Shown here: one piece after another, positions 44,582-52,187 of the stretch
How positions within the stretch are numbered: the first letter of the stretch is position 1
How the letters are laid out: every line of letters begins with the position of its first letter
DNA from: Mycobacterium colombiense
Lineage (GTDB): Bacteria; Actinomycetota; Actinomycetes; Mycobacteriales; Mycobacteriaceae
Length of the DNA stretch: 64,000 bases
NCBI RefSeq assembly: GCF_001953985.1
Contig: NZ_MBEI01000069.1
Coordinates: 1-64,000 of the forward strand
Direction of reading: 5' to 3'
Translations under genes and position numbers: made by a program
Notes under the pieces: model-generated
Databases searched by the model: none
Told to the model about the DNA's origin: nothing
Seen by the model: the letters and a program-made list of their open reading frames with translations, nothing else

Positions 44582-45563
44582 CTGTGCTTCCCCTTCTTTG
44601 CGGTGTCGGTCTGGGCCGCAGCCTGGTGGTCGGCAGCGGTGGAGCGGGCAGCCGGGCGAGCGCTCCCCGGTATCCCTGGACGGCGCCGAATCGGTCGTCG
44701 GCGTCCTCCCACAGTTGTCGGTAGTTGACGATGTCCTCGTGGCTTCGCCCGACGAAGTTCCACCACATCACCAACTCTTCCGTGAACGGCGTGCCGCCCA
44801 GCAGCAGCACTCGCGCGGGGCCCTCCCCCGCATTCTGTATCTGCAGCCGGGCCCGGCCAGGGCTTCGGTATGCCAACTCGGCGATTGCCAGTGCCGTTCC
44901 GTCCACGCGTACGGTCCCGGAATCGCACAGCACCCCGTGCTCGAAGGCCGGGTCCACGTCGATGTCCAGGGCGGCCCCGGCGTCGAGGTCGATCTGGGCA
45001 CCCAGCAACGGTGTAGCCGTCGGCACCGGCGATCGGCCGACAGCCAGCTCGCCAAGAAAGACCCGCGCGGTTGCGCCCGGCAGTGCCAGGGGCGCGGGCG
45101 TGTAATGGGCGAAGTCGCGTCCGGTGTCGCGGTCGGACCCAGGCAGCGCGACCCAGAGCTGGACACCATGTAACAGCGCGCCGGAATCGAGTGAGACTTC
45201 CGAATGGCAGATACCCGCCCCCGCGGTCATCAGGTTCAGCTCGCCGGGCCGAACAACCGCGTGTACGCCGGCGCTGTCGCGGTGCTCCACTTCCCCACTG
45301 AACAACCAGCTGACGGTTTGTAGTCCCGAATGGGGGTGCGGCGGGACGTCCATTCTCGCGTCGACCGGACCGTAGTGGTCGATGAAACACCACGCCCCGA
45401 CGAGCGAGCGTTGTCGTTGCGGCAGGGTGCGTTGCACCCGGATCGCCCTGGGGCCGCCCAACGGAACCTCTCGCGGCTGCAGCACTTCTACGCCCGACGA
45501 GGCATCCAGGTGTCGCGAAGCGGCGCAGGCGACTTCGGCCGGCGCGGCTTCAAGATTGCTCAT
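44568..45563 (-). CDS. Pirin-family protein
   Basis: 331-residue double-cupin protein. The metal ligands are in the first cupin: PHPHSGLQTVSWLFSGEVEHRDS gives two His plus one further His, and SEVSLDS gives Glu. Bacterial pirins may be quercetin dioxygenases or redox-sensing regulators. Second cupin is about residues 175-290, ending in a Pro/Arg-rich tail. The order FadE-pirin-GNAT on one strand with small gaps suggests one transcript. Confidence 0.9.
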   Translation of the reverse strand: MSNLEAAPAEVACAASRHLDASSGVEVLQPREVPLGGPRAIRVQRTLPQRQRSLVGAWCFIDHYGPVDARMDVPPHPHSGLQTVSWLFSGEVEHRDSAGVHAVVRPGELNLMTAGAGICHSEVSLDSGALLHGVQLWVALPGSDRDTGRDFAHYTPAPLALPGATARVFLGELAVGRSPVPTATPLLGAQIDLDAGAALDIDVDPAFEHGVLCDSGTVRVDGTALAIAELAYRSPGRARLQIQNAGEGPARVLLLGGTPFTEELVMWWNFVGRSHEDIVNYRQLWEDADDRFGAVQGYRGALARLPAPPLPTTRLRPRPTPQRRGSTDDNR

Positions 45564-45626
45564 CGTCCACCCTCCGTCGCGGGGTCCTCGCGCGAGCGTC
45601 GTCCTCCGCGACCGTACCCGCCACGC

Positions 45627-47009
45627 CTACTTACGTGGGGGCCGCAGCACCTTCATGGCCAGTCGCATGACGGGCTCGGGCACGCGATCCTTCATCGACA
45701 GGGCGCTGTCGGCTGCGCGCGAGCGCAGCGGGGTGCCCCGCCCGAACACCCGGTTCAGCGCTCCGCCGGACGGTTCGAGCACCACATGCAGCGGCGGGGT
45801 ATCGACGGCGGCACCCAGCGCGTTGGAGATGACCATCCGCTGAATCTCGCTGGTTCCTTCAAAGATGGTGTACAGCTTGGCATCCCGATACCACTTCTCC
45901 ACCGGATGATCGGTGATGTAGCCCCAGCCGCCCATGGTCTGGATCGCGCGTTCGGTGGCCTTGACCGCGACTTCGCTGGCGGCCATCTTCGACATCGAAC
46001 CCTCGCCCCGCTCGAAGGGAACGTTGTTGGCCGCCATCCACGACGCACGCCAGGTGAGCAGCCGAGCGGCGTCGATCTGGGTGGCCAACTCCGCCAGCGG
46101 GAACGCGATGCCCTGGTTGTCGATGATGGGGCCGCCGAAGGCCTCTCGCTCGGTGGCGTACGTGGTGGCGTACTCGAGGGCCGCGCGCGCGATGCCGATG
46201 GCCTGGGCGGCGACCATGGGCCGGGTCTGCTCGAAGGTGCCCAACGTTGCCGAACCGGACCGCTTTCCGCCCGCCACGACTTCCCTGGCCTTCGCGAGCT
46301 TGTGTTCGAGCTTCTCTTCTCCCCCAAGAAGATTGGCGCCCGGAACGCGCACTCCCTCGAAGAGCAACTCGGCGGTGTGCGATGCCCGGCAGCCCAGTTT
46401 GTCCAGCTTTCGCACCATCTTCAGTCCGGGCGTGCCGCCCGGCACCACGAACAGTGCCTGACCGCGATGGCCGAGCTCCTCGTCGACCACCGCGTTGACC
46501 ACGTGCACGTTGGCGATGCCGCCATTGCCGATCCACATCTTGTGGCCGTCGATGATCCAGTCGTCACCGTCGCGGCGCGCATGGGTGCGCAGGTTACGCA
46601 CATCGCTGCCGCCCTCGGGCTCGGAGATGGCCAGGGCGGCCAGTTTGAGATCTCCTGGTGTGCCGAAACATTCGGGCGCCCACTCCAGCATCTGCTCCGG
46701 GGACGCGGCCTGGCCGATGGCGGAGAGCGCCAGCGCCGGCATGACGATCGCCAAGCCGATGCCCGCGCAGCCCCAGAACAGCTCCTCCATAAACATCGGC
46801 AGGGAGATGCCGGTCGGGTCGCCGATCAGATCGCGGTAGAACAGCGGGCTGTAGAAACCTTGTTGGGCCGCCTCCTCGAGCACGGCCCAGGGAAATTCCT
46901 GTCGCTGGTCGTAGTCGAGGGCGACTGGGCGTATTACGGATTCGGCGAACTCGTGCGTGCGCCGGGCAAGGTCGTGTTGTGCTGCCGTCGGGGTCAGGTC
47001 GAACGTCAT
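45627..47009 (-). CDS. Acyl-CoA dehydrogenase (FadE type)
   Basis: 460-residue FAD-dependent dehydrogenase introducing a 2,3 double bond in acyl-CoA. Signature regions: AALAISEPEGGSDVRNLRTHA, KMWIGNGGIANVHVV, and the C-terminal AIQTMGGWGYITDHPVEKWYRDAKLYTIFEGTSEIQRMVI with the catalytic Glu in FEGTSE. A C-terminal extension of about 60 residues beyond the usual family end (EPSGGALNRVFGRGTP and onward) distinguishes it. Near, but on the opposite strand from, the mbtM/mbtK cassette; it is longer than MbtN and I do not assign it to mycobactin synthesis. Confidence 0.92.
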   Translation of the reverse strand: MTFDLTPTAAQHDLARRTHEFAESVIRPVALDYDQRQEFPWAVLEEAAQQGFYSPLFYRDLIGDPTGISLPMFMEELFWGCAGIGLAIVMPALALSAIGQAASPEQMLEWAPECFGTPGDLKLAALAISEPEGGSDVRNLRTHARRDGDDWIIDGHKMWIGNGGIANVHVVNAVVDEELGHRGQALFVVPGGTPGLKMVRKLDKLGCRASHTAELLFEGVRVPGANLLGGEEKLEHKLAKAREVVAGGKRSGSATLGTFEQTRPMVAAQAIGIARAALEYATTYATEREAFGGPIIDNQGIAFPLAELATQIDAARLLTWRASWMAANNVPFERGEGSMSKMAASEVAVKATERAIQTMGGWGYITDHPVEKWYRDAKLYTIFEGTSEIQRMVISNALGAAVDTPPLHVVLEPSGGALNRVFGRGTPLRSRAADSALSMKDRVPEPVMRLAMKVLRPPRK

Positions 47010-47102
47010 GGGTGCGCCTTTAGGTCGACAGACTGGTCCTGCCGACCCCGACTACCCCGTTGACCGGCTCAGCAAACTGCCGTCCCGACTTTCGGCGAAA
47101 TG

Positions 47103-47519
47103 TCAGGCAGCCGAACGGGGTTTGACTTGCGCCAGCGGCAGGTGCAGCACGACTGCGGCCACCGGCACGGCTTCGTGTTCGTGGCGTGCCAGCAGCGCCG
47201 CGTTCTCGGGCAGCTGCCGTGCGTTGATCTCGCCGGAGGCGATGCGCTGGAGGACGTCGTGTGCGTGAGCGAGTTGGTCGCGCTTGCGGTATTGGCCGCC
47301 CGGCAGCTTCACCCCGGCCCAGACGCCGTACTCCTCGCGGTGCGCGATGGCGTGGGCGGCGCAGCGGCGCTGTTGTGCCAGTGGGCAGCGGCGTAGGCAC
47401 TGGATCCGCGCCTCGGTGGCCGACCGCTCGTATGCGCGCGCCTTCGCGGCGCCGTCACCACCGTCGTCGTCGGGGTAGCCGAACCATAGTTCCGGGTTGG
47501 CTGCGCAGGGGTGTCCCAT
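47103..47519 (-). CDS. whiB5: WhiB-family iron-sulfur regulator (WhiB5)
   Basis: 138-residue redox-sensing transcription factor. Cysteines are at 5, 41, 45 and 53 (HPCAANPELWF; QCLRRCPLAQQRRC), giving spacings X35, X3 and X7 instead of the usual short C-X2-C-X5-C, as far as known a feature of the WhiB5 branch. The G-V-W turn is GVWAGVKLPGG, followed by the basic stretch YRKRDQ for DNA contact. ATG at 47519; longer frames include the divergent intergenic region. Divergent from the XRE gene, with 142 bp between them. Confidence 0.88.
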   Translation of the reverse strand: MGHPCAANPELWFGYPDDDGGDGAAKARAYERSATEARIQCLRRCPLAQQRRCAAHAIAHREEYGVWAGVKLPGGQYRKRDQLAHAHDVLQRIASGEINARQLPENAALLARHEHEAVPVAAVVLHLPLAQVKPRSAA

Positions 47520-47661
47520 GTCGGTCTCCTTGGTCGAACAAAACGTAGATGGAAGCGTATACAGAACCTGCGGCGCAGCGCAAGAGAAACGAGACAAAAA
47601 CGTATATACCGATAGTAGGGACGCTGGCTGTGTAATATCCGGCCCATGGCCGGAGCGTGCG

Positions 47662-48447
47662 GTGACCCGTGAATCGGCCGGTGCGGCTATCCGCGCGTTG
47701 CGTGAATCGCGTGATTGGTCACTAGCCGACCTCGCCGCCGCGACCGGGGTCAGCATCATGGGACTGAGCTTTCTCGAGCGTGGGGCCCGCAAGCCGCACA
47801 AAAGCACAGTTCAGAAGATCGAAAACGGCCTTGGCCTGCCGCCGGGCACCTACTCGCGACTGTTGGTGGCCGCCGATCCGGACGCCGAGCTGGGGCGTCT
47901 GATGGCCGCGCAGCCGCCGGCCCCCATGCCCACGCGGCGCAGCGGACCGGTGGTGGTCGACCGTCACAGCGACACAGAAGTGCTGGAAGGCTATGCCGAA
48001 GCGCAGCTCGATGCCCTCAAATCCGTCATCGATCGATTGCCTGCGACAACATCAAACGAATATGAGACGTATATTCTGTCTGTGATCGCGCAGTGCGTGA
48101 AGGCAGAGATGCTCGCCGCCAGCTCCTGGCGGGTGGCCGTGAACGCCGGCGCCGACTCGACCGGTCGCCTGATGGAACATCTGCAAGCCCTGGAGGCGAC
48201 GCGTGCTGCGCTGTTGGAGCGGATGCCCACCAGCTTGAGCGCCCGTTTCGACCGCGCGTGCGCGCAGTCGTCGTTGCCGGAGACCATCATCGCGGCACTG
48301 GTCGGTGTCGACGTCGACGAGATGTGGGACATCCGCAACCGGGGGGTGATCGCGCCGGGTGCTCTCCCCCGCGTCCGCGCCTTCACCGACGCGGTCGAGT
48401 CCGGCCAAAACGAGGCAAGCCAAGCCGACGACGAGGGGGCACCGTGA
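47662..48447 (+). CDS. XRE-family transcriptional regulator (Rv0023 type)
   Basis: 261 residues. N-terminal helix-turn-helix (about residues 5-60: AGAAIRALRESRDWSLADLAAATGVSIMGLSFLERGARKP) of the XRE type, then a middle region (SDTEVLEGYAEAQLDALKSVI) and a largely helical C-terminal half with ATTSNEYETYILSVIAQCVKAEM. A GTG start (VTRESAG) fits the family; a start near 47497 would run over the divergent promoter. Overlaps the NlpC/P60 gene by 4 bp, so the regulator probably controls the small downstream set. Confidence 0.9.
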   Translation: MTRESAGAAIRALRESRDWSLADLAAATGVSIMGLSFLERGARKPHKSTVQKIENGLGLPPGTYSRLLVAADPDAELGRLMAAQPPAPMPTRRSGPVVVDRHSDTEVLEGYAEAQLDALKSVIDRLPATTSNEYETYILSVIAQCVKAEMLAASSWRVAVNAGADSTGRLMEHLQALEATRAALLERMPTSLSARFDRACAQSSLPETIIAALVGVDVDEMWDIRNRGVIAPGALPRVRAFTDAVESGQNEASQADDEGAP

Positions 48448-49265
48448 GTCGAACCGAAGTCGAGGCATTGAGCCGCGCCCATCAACTCTTCGCCGGCAGC
48501 ACGCATCCGCCGTCCCTGGACGCGGGCACCGCGCACTACCGCAACGTGTTGCAGCAAGCCGCCCGGCTGGGCGACAAGATGGCGCACGGCGGATACCAAC
48601 TCGCGGTGGACCACACCCGGCAACGCCTCACCGCGGCGGCCGGCACCGACGCCGCGGCCACTGGCGTCATCGCCGGCGCGCACCGCGATCGGGCGCAGGC
48701 CCGCGATCTGACCCGAAGCGTGCTGGACGCGGCCCGCGCGGATACCGATAGGCCGGCGACGCCACTGGCCCAGCGGGAGGCGATGCGGCGCCGCGCGACT
48801 CGCCTGCGGGCCCAACGGGCGCACGTCTTGTCGGCGCGGTTGCGTGCGCGACGGCGCTACGCGGAACTGCTCGCCTTGCGGTACCGGCTCCGGCACGACC
48901 GCCGGCTCGGGATCGCGGGACTGCCGAGCGACCGCGCCGCACTCGCGGTACGCGCCGCCTTGTCTCGCTTGGGCCGACCGTACGTCTGGGGCGCAACCGG
49001 ACCCGACCGGTTCGACTGTTCCGGGCTGGTGCAGTGGAGCTACGCGCAGGCCGGTATCCACCTGGATCGCACCACCTATGAGCAGATCAACGACGGCTAC
49101 CCGGTGGCCCGATCCCAGGTGCGACCCGGAGATCTGGTGTTTCCCCACGCCGGCCATGTGCAGCTGGCCATCGGGAACAACCTGGTTGTGGAAGCGCCCT
49201 ATTCGGGCGCCTCGGTGCGAATAAGCCGACTGGGCAACAACGTTGCGATCCGCCGACCGATATGA
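48444..49265 (+). CDS. NlpC/P60 cell-wall endopeptidase (Rv0024 type)
   Basis: 273-residue putative peptidoglycan-peptide hydrolase. The helical, Arg-rich N-terminal 160 residues precede an NlpC/P60 domain with nucleophile Cys192 in FDCSGLVQWSYAQAG, catalytic His in FPHAGHVQLAIG and the end motif VEAPYSGASVRISR. No classical signal peptide is visible, suggesting non-Sec export or dependence on the ESX-like neighbours. The GTG start overlaps the regulator stop (GTGA). Confidence 0.9.
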   Translation: MSRTEVEALSRAHQLFAGSTHPPSLDAGTAHYRNVLQQAARLGDKMAHGGYQLAVDHTRQRLTAAAGTDAAATGVIAGAHRDRAQARDLTRSVLDAARADTDRPATPLAQREAMRRRATRLRAQRAHVLSARLRARRRYAELLALRYRLRHDRRLGIAGLPSDRAALAVRAALSRLGRPYVWGATGPDRFDCSGLVQWSYAQAGIHLDRTTYEQINDGYPVARSQVRPGDLVFPHAGHVQLAIGNNLVVEAPYSGASVRISRLGNNVAIRRPI

Positions 49266-49314
49266 CAAGCCAAGACCGCCCGGCGATGCGGGCACGACGA
49301 ATAGGGGTGAGCCG

Positions 49315-49680
49315 ATGCCGGAACAGCAACCGGGGCCCTCGTTAGAGGCCGTTGAGGCGCGGCGGTCGGCGCTGGCGAGTCAGCACGGCACCGCGTCGGA
49401 AGCCGATCGGATGCTGACCGAGGTGCTGACCAGCGCCCACGAGGCCGCCCGCGAGAGCGTCAGGCGACTGGACGCGATCGCGGAGCAGATCGACCACGCG
49501 ACCGTGAACCAGGCGGACCTCGCGCTCGATACCCCCTTGGGGGCGCGCGAGTTTCAGAGATTCCTGATGGCCAAGCAACGCGAGATCGCCTCGGTCGTGA
49601 CCGAAGCACGCGAATTCGGCCAGGCGAAAAGGGCTGTGTTGCAGAGCCTTCGGGCCCAGTACGCCCCCGACAGCGGCTAG
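49315..49680 (+). CDS. DUF4226 small protein (Rv0025 type)
   Basis: 121 residues, helical and charged. The DUF4226-like block LDTPLGAREFQRFLMAKQREIASVVTEA recurs in the next gene as LDTPAGARDFQRFLIGKLRDI, so the two are paralogous. The ATG at 49315 (MPEQQPGPSLEAVEARR) gives the family length and follows the NlpC/P60 stop by 49 bp. Role unknown; conserved only in mycobacteria near ESX-associated genes. Confidence 0.85.
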   Translation: MPEQQPGPSLEAVEARRSALASQHGTASEADRMLTEVLTSAHEAARESVRRLDAIAEQIDHATVNQADLALDTPLGAREFQRFLMAKQREIASVVTEAREFGQAKRAVLQSLRAQYAPDSG

Positions 49681-49698
49681 CCGGAACTAGTCCACACC

Positions 49699-51261
49699 GT
49701 GCATTGCAGTGAATTGTCGGCAGCTACACCCCTGAGTACTGTCGCCGAACATGGAGGGGCCGCGTCACATCCCGCAGCAGCGTTCGAGCAGGCTGCGGCG
49801 CCGCCTGCCTGGCTGATGTCGGCATATGACGACCTGCTTGCCGCGGTCAAACACGTCCGAGATCGCACCGGTGATCCGAACGCATGGCAGACGGGATTGG
49901 CGCCCGCCGAAGTGACCGCCGTGATCACCCCGACCACTCGCCCCGAACAGGTTGAGGCGATCCTGCTGAAGGTCCGCCAGCAGCACGCCGGCGTCTTCGG
50001 CGCCGCAACGGCGGCCAATCCGCCCGCGCCGCCGTCCGCGGAAACCTCGGCACCGGCGGATCGCGAGACGGGCGCTGCGGCCGATGCCATCGCGAATGCC
50101 GAAGCCGCTCTCGCGCAACAGAACTCGGCGAGCTCCCAGCTGGACATGCAGGTGGTCTCGGCGATCCTGAACGCGCACCTGCGTGCGGTCGACGGCAGAG
50201 AAGCCCTGACCAGGTTGCAACACGAAACCGAAGTCGCGGTACAGACCAGGTCAGACCTGGACACCCCGGCGGGGGCGCGTGACTTCCAGCGGTTTCTCAT
50301 CGGCAAGCTCCGAGACATCCGCGAGGTCGTCCTGAACGCCAGCCTGGACGACACGTCGAAGTCAGCGCTGATGGCCGCCTGGACGTCGCTGTACGACGCC
50401 TCCAAAGGCGAACCGAACGCCCCAGGCGAACAGCGGCGGGCCACAGTGCCGGTCGGTGACACATCCGCGGGCGCCGCGACCGACGATCTCGACGCCGAAT
50501 GGGATCCGCTGCTGGACTCCTTGTTGGCCGACGACGACGGACTGTCCGGCGATGCCGCGGGGCCGGGTCCGGGCGCCGGCGCGGCGATGCCAGCGGTAGC
50601 GCAGCCGTCGATGACGCCCACCATGCCCAACTTCGGTGGTGGCTCCCTCCCGGGGCTCGGCTCCATGCCGTCGACGGCCGGTTGGGAGCCCGGCGGACTT
50701 CCGCTCTCTGGACTAGAAGGTGACGACAGGGCCGATCCGGCTCTTCAGGACCTGGCCGACGAGGAGCTGCAGAATGACGAGGACCCGGCCGCACGCGACG
50801 CCTCGGACGAGGCGGCCGACGGAAGCGACGCCCAGCGGGGCACGTCGTCCGATGAGCCGGCGGCCGGTCCGACGCCGGTGACCTTGCCCGACGGGGAAAC
50901 GGTGACCGCCGCCAGCCCACAGTTGGCGGCCGCGATCACGGCCGCCGTCGGCGGAACCCCGATAGCGGAAGCCTTTCAACAGCAGGGAATGACCATCCCC
51001 CCACCGGGAACCGCGGTGCCCAGCCCCATCGATGCCCTACAGGTAGCGCCCGGCGATATCGGGATGTTCACCGATCGTCACGCACTCGGGCTCGGCTCCG
51101 GCAAGGCGCTCCTCGATGGCCAAATTCAACACATCGCCACCGTGAGCGGGCCGACCTTCCTAGGCTGGGAGCATCCGCCGGCGGCGGCCGCGGCAATACC
51201 TTCGCCGGCCAAGCCTGACCCACCGACACCTACCCGGCCGGCGACCTCGTCGACCACCTGA
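49699..51261 (+). CDS. DUF4226-containing protein (Rv0026 type)
   Basis: 520 residues. An N-terminal helical part (about 35-100, SAYDDLLAAVKHVRDRTGDP) leads to a DUF4226 block at about residues 140-225, then a disordered acidic Pro/Gly/Asp-rich middle (about 250-390), and a compact C-terminal domain (about 405-500: GTPIAEAFQQQGMTIPPPGTA, PGDIGMFTDRHALGLGSGKAL, HIATVSGPTFLGWEHPP). The start is uncertain: GTG 49699 gives the full frame, ATG 49816 a version shorter by 39 residues; neither has a good ribosome site. Confidence 0.82.
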   Translation: MHCSELSAATPLSTVAEHGGAASHPAAAFEQAAAPPAWLMSAYDDLLAAVKHVRDRTGDPNAWQTGLAPAEVTAVITPTTRPEQVEAILLKVRQQHAGVFGAATAANPPAPPSAETSAPADRETGAAADAIANAEAALAQQNSASSQLDMQVVSAILNAHLRAVDGREALTRLQHETEVAVQTRSDLDTPAGARDFQRFLIGKLRDIREVVLNASLDDTSKSALMAAWTSLYDASKGEPNAPGEQRRATVPVGDTSAGAATDDLDAEWDPLLDSLLADDDGLSGDAAGPGPGAGAAMPAVAQPSMTPTMPNFGGGSLPGLGSMPSTAGWEPGGLPLSGLEGDDRADPALQDLADEELQNDEDPAARDASDEAADGSDAQRGTSSDEPAAGPTPVTLPDGETVTAASPQLAAAITAAVGGTPIAEAFQQQGMTIPPPGTAVPSPIDALQVAPGDIGMFTDRHALGLGSGKALLDGQIQHIATVSGPTFLGWEHPPAAAAAIPSPAKPDPPTPTRPATSSTT

Positions 51262-51311
51262 CAAAAATGAATCCGCCGGCACAACCGGCGGTCGTCAACA
51301 GGAGATAGCGG

Positions 51312-51629
51312 ATGGCAGATTCGATTCATGTAGTGCCTGCGCACCTACGTCAGGCTGCCGCGCATCACCAGGACACCTCGGAGTACTTGCGTACCGTTCC
51401 GTCGTCGCACGCCGCGATCCAAGAGAGCCTCGATTCGCTCGGGCCGATCTTCAGTGAGCTGCGCGACGCGGGCCGTGAGCTGCTGGAACTTCGACGCCAG
51501 TGTTATGAGCAGCAAGCTGCTGACCACGCGGATCTGGCCGACAAACTGACCGTCTCGGCGACGATGTGGGAACAGCACGAGCAGGAGGCGGCAGGGAAGT
51601 TCGGCGACATCGTCGACCGCGGTCGATGA
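51312..51629 (+). CDS. EspC-like / DUF2580 ESX-associated small protein (Rv0027 type)
   Basis: 105 residues, all alpha: HVVPAHLRQAAAHHQDTSEYLRTVPSSHAAIQESLDSLGPIFSELRDAGRELLELRRQ. A helical-hairpin small protein with the length and layout of ESX-secreted partners such as EspC, including a terminal helix WEQHEQEAAGKFG. It is preceded by AGGAGA. The stop overlaps the next gene by 4 bp. Confidence 0.87.
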   Translation: MADSIHVVPAHLRQAAAHHQDTSEYLRTVPSSHAAIQESLDSLGPIFSELRDAGRELLELRRQCYEQQAADHADLADKLTVSATMWEQHEQEAAGKFGDIVDRGR

Positions 51630-51937
51630 CCGACGCGAATCCCGCTTTCGACACCGTTCACCCGAGTGGACACATCCTCGTCCGCTCTTGCCGCGGCGGC
51701 TATATGCACAGCGTCGCGCTGAGCGAAGAGGCGATGGAAACCGATGCCGAGACGCTGGCGCAGGGCATTCTGCTGACCGCCGACGTGTCATGTCTCAAAG
51801 CGTTGCTGGAAATTCGCGACGAGATCGTCGCGGCCGGGCACACCCCGTCGGCCGAGGTTCCGACCCCCCGAGATCTCGATGCTGCGATCGAAAAGTTGCT
51901 GGCGCACAAACTGCGTCGCCGTAACGGCGTGATTTAA
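51626..51937 (+). CDS. DUF2694-like protein (Rv0028 type)
   Basis: 103 residues. SGHILVRSCRGGYMHSVALSEEAMETDAETLAQGILLTADVSCLKALLEIRDEI is the conserved part, a small beta-alpha fold with two cysteines. A DUF2694-type protein always found next to the EspC-like gene; translationally coupled by an ATGA overlap. Likely a chaperone or partner of ESX-associated substrates; inferred from context. Confidence 0.85.
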   Translation: MTDANPAFDTVHPSGHILVRSCRGGYMHSVALSEEAMETDAETLAQGILLTADVSCLKALLEIRDEIVAAGHTPSAEVPTPRDLDAAIEKLLAHKLRRRNGVI

Positions 51938-51961
51938 CGGGCCGTCAGACGAGCTGCCGCC

Positions 51962-52105
51962 CTAACGCAACCACGGCTTAGCCACGCTGGGATCGGGGGC
52001 GATGCCGGTTGGCGGCTCTACCGGGTTGGGGCCGAACAACTCTCGGGCGCGAGCGAGCAACGTGCGCACCTCGTCGAGTTGCTGCTGCAGTGCAGAATCA
52101 GCCAT
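51962..52105 (-). CDS. Small conserved-looking protein, 47 residues
   Basis: Leftward frame of 47 residues: MADSALQQQLDEVRTLLARARELFGPNPVEPPTGIAPDPSVAKPWLR. An N-terminal amphipathic helix (to about residue 24) followed by a Pro-rich tail. It occupies a space of about 250 bp between convergent and divergent genes that would otherwise be empty. Codon use is normal for a real gene; no close family is recalled. Probably an unannotated small gene. Confidence 0.62.
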   Translation of the reverse strand: MADSALQQQLDEVRTLLARARELFGPNPVEPPTGIAPDPSVAKPWLR

Positions 52106-52187
52106 GGCCTTACGCTACCCAGGGCCTCGCGACCGCACAATTCACTGACCGCACAAGTCGCCCGCCGGGTCCCGGTACGCTTAGCCG

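Noticed and set aside
45627..47009. Missing MbtN of the mycobactin cassette
   Set aside because: It is an acyl-CoA dehydrogenase, but it is much longer than MbtN, is on the other strand and is separated by the toxin pair, so no mycobactin role is assigned.
45330..47063. 577-codon forward open frame
   Set aside because: It is the antisense of the acyl-CoA dehydrogenase and pirin genes, whose motifs are clear on the minus strand.
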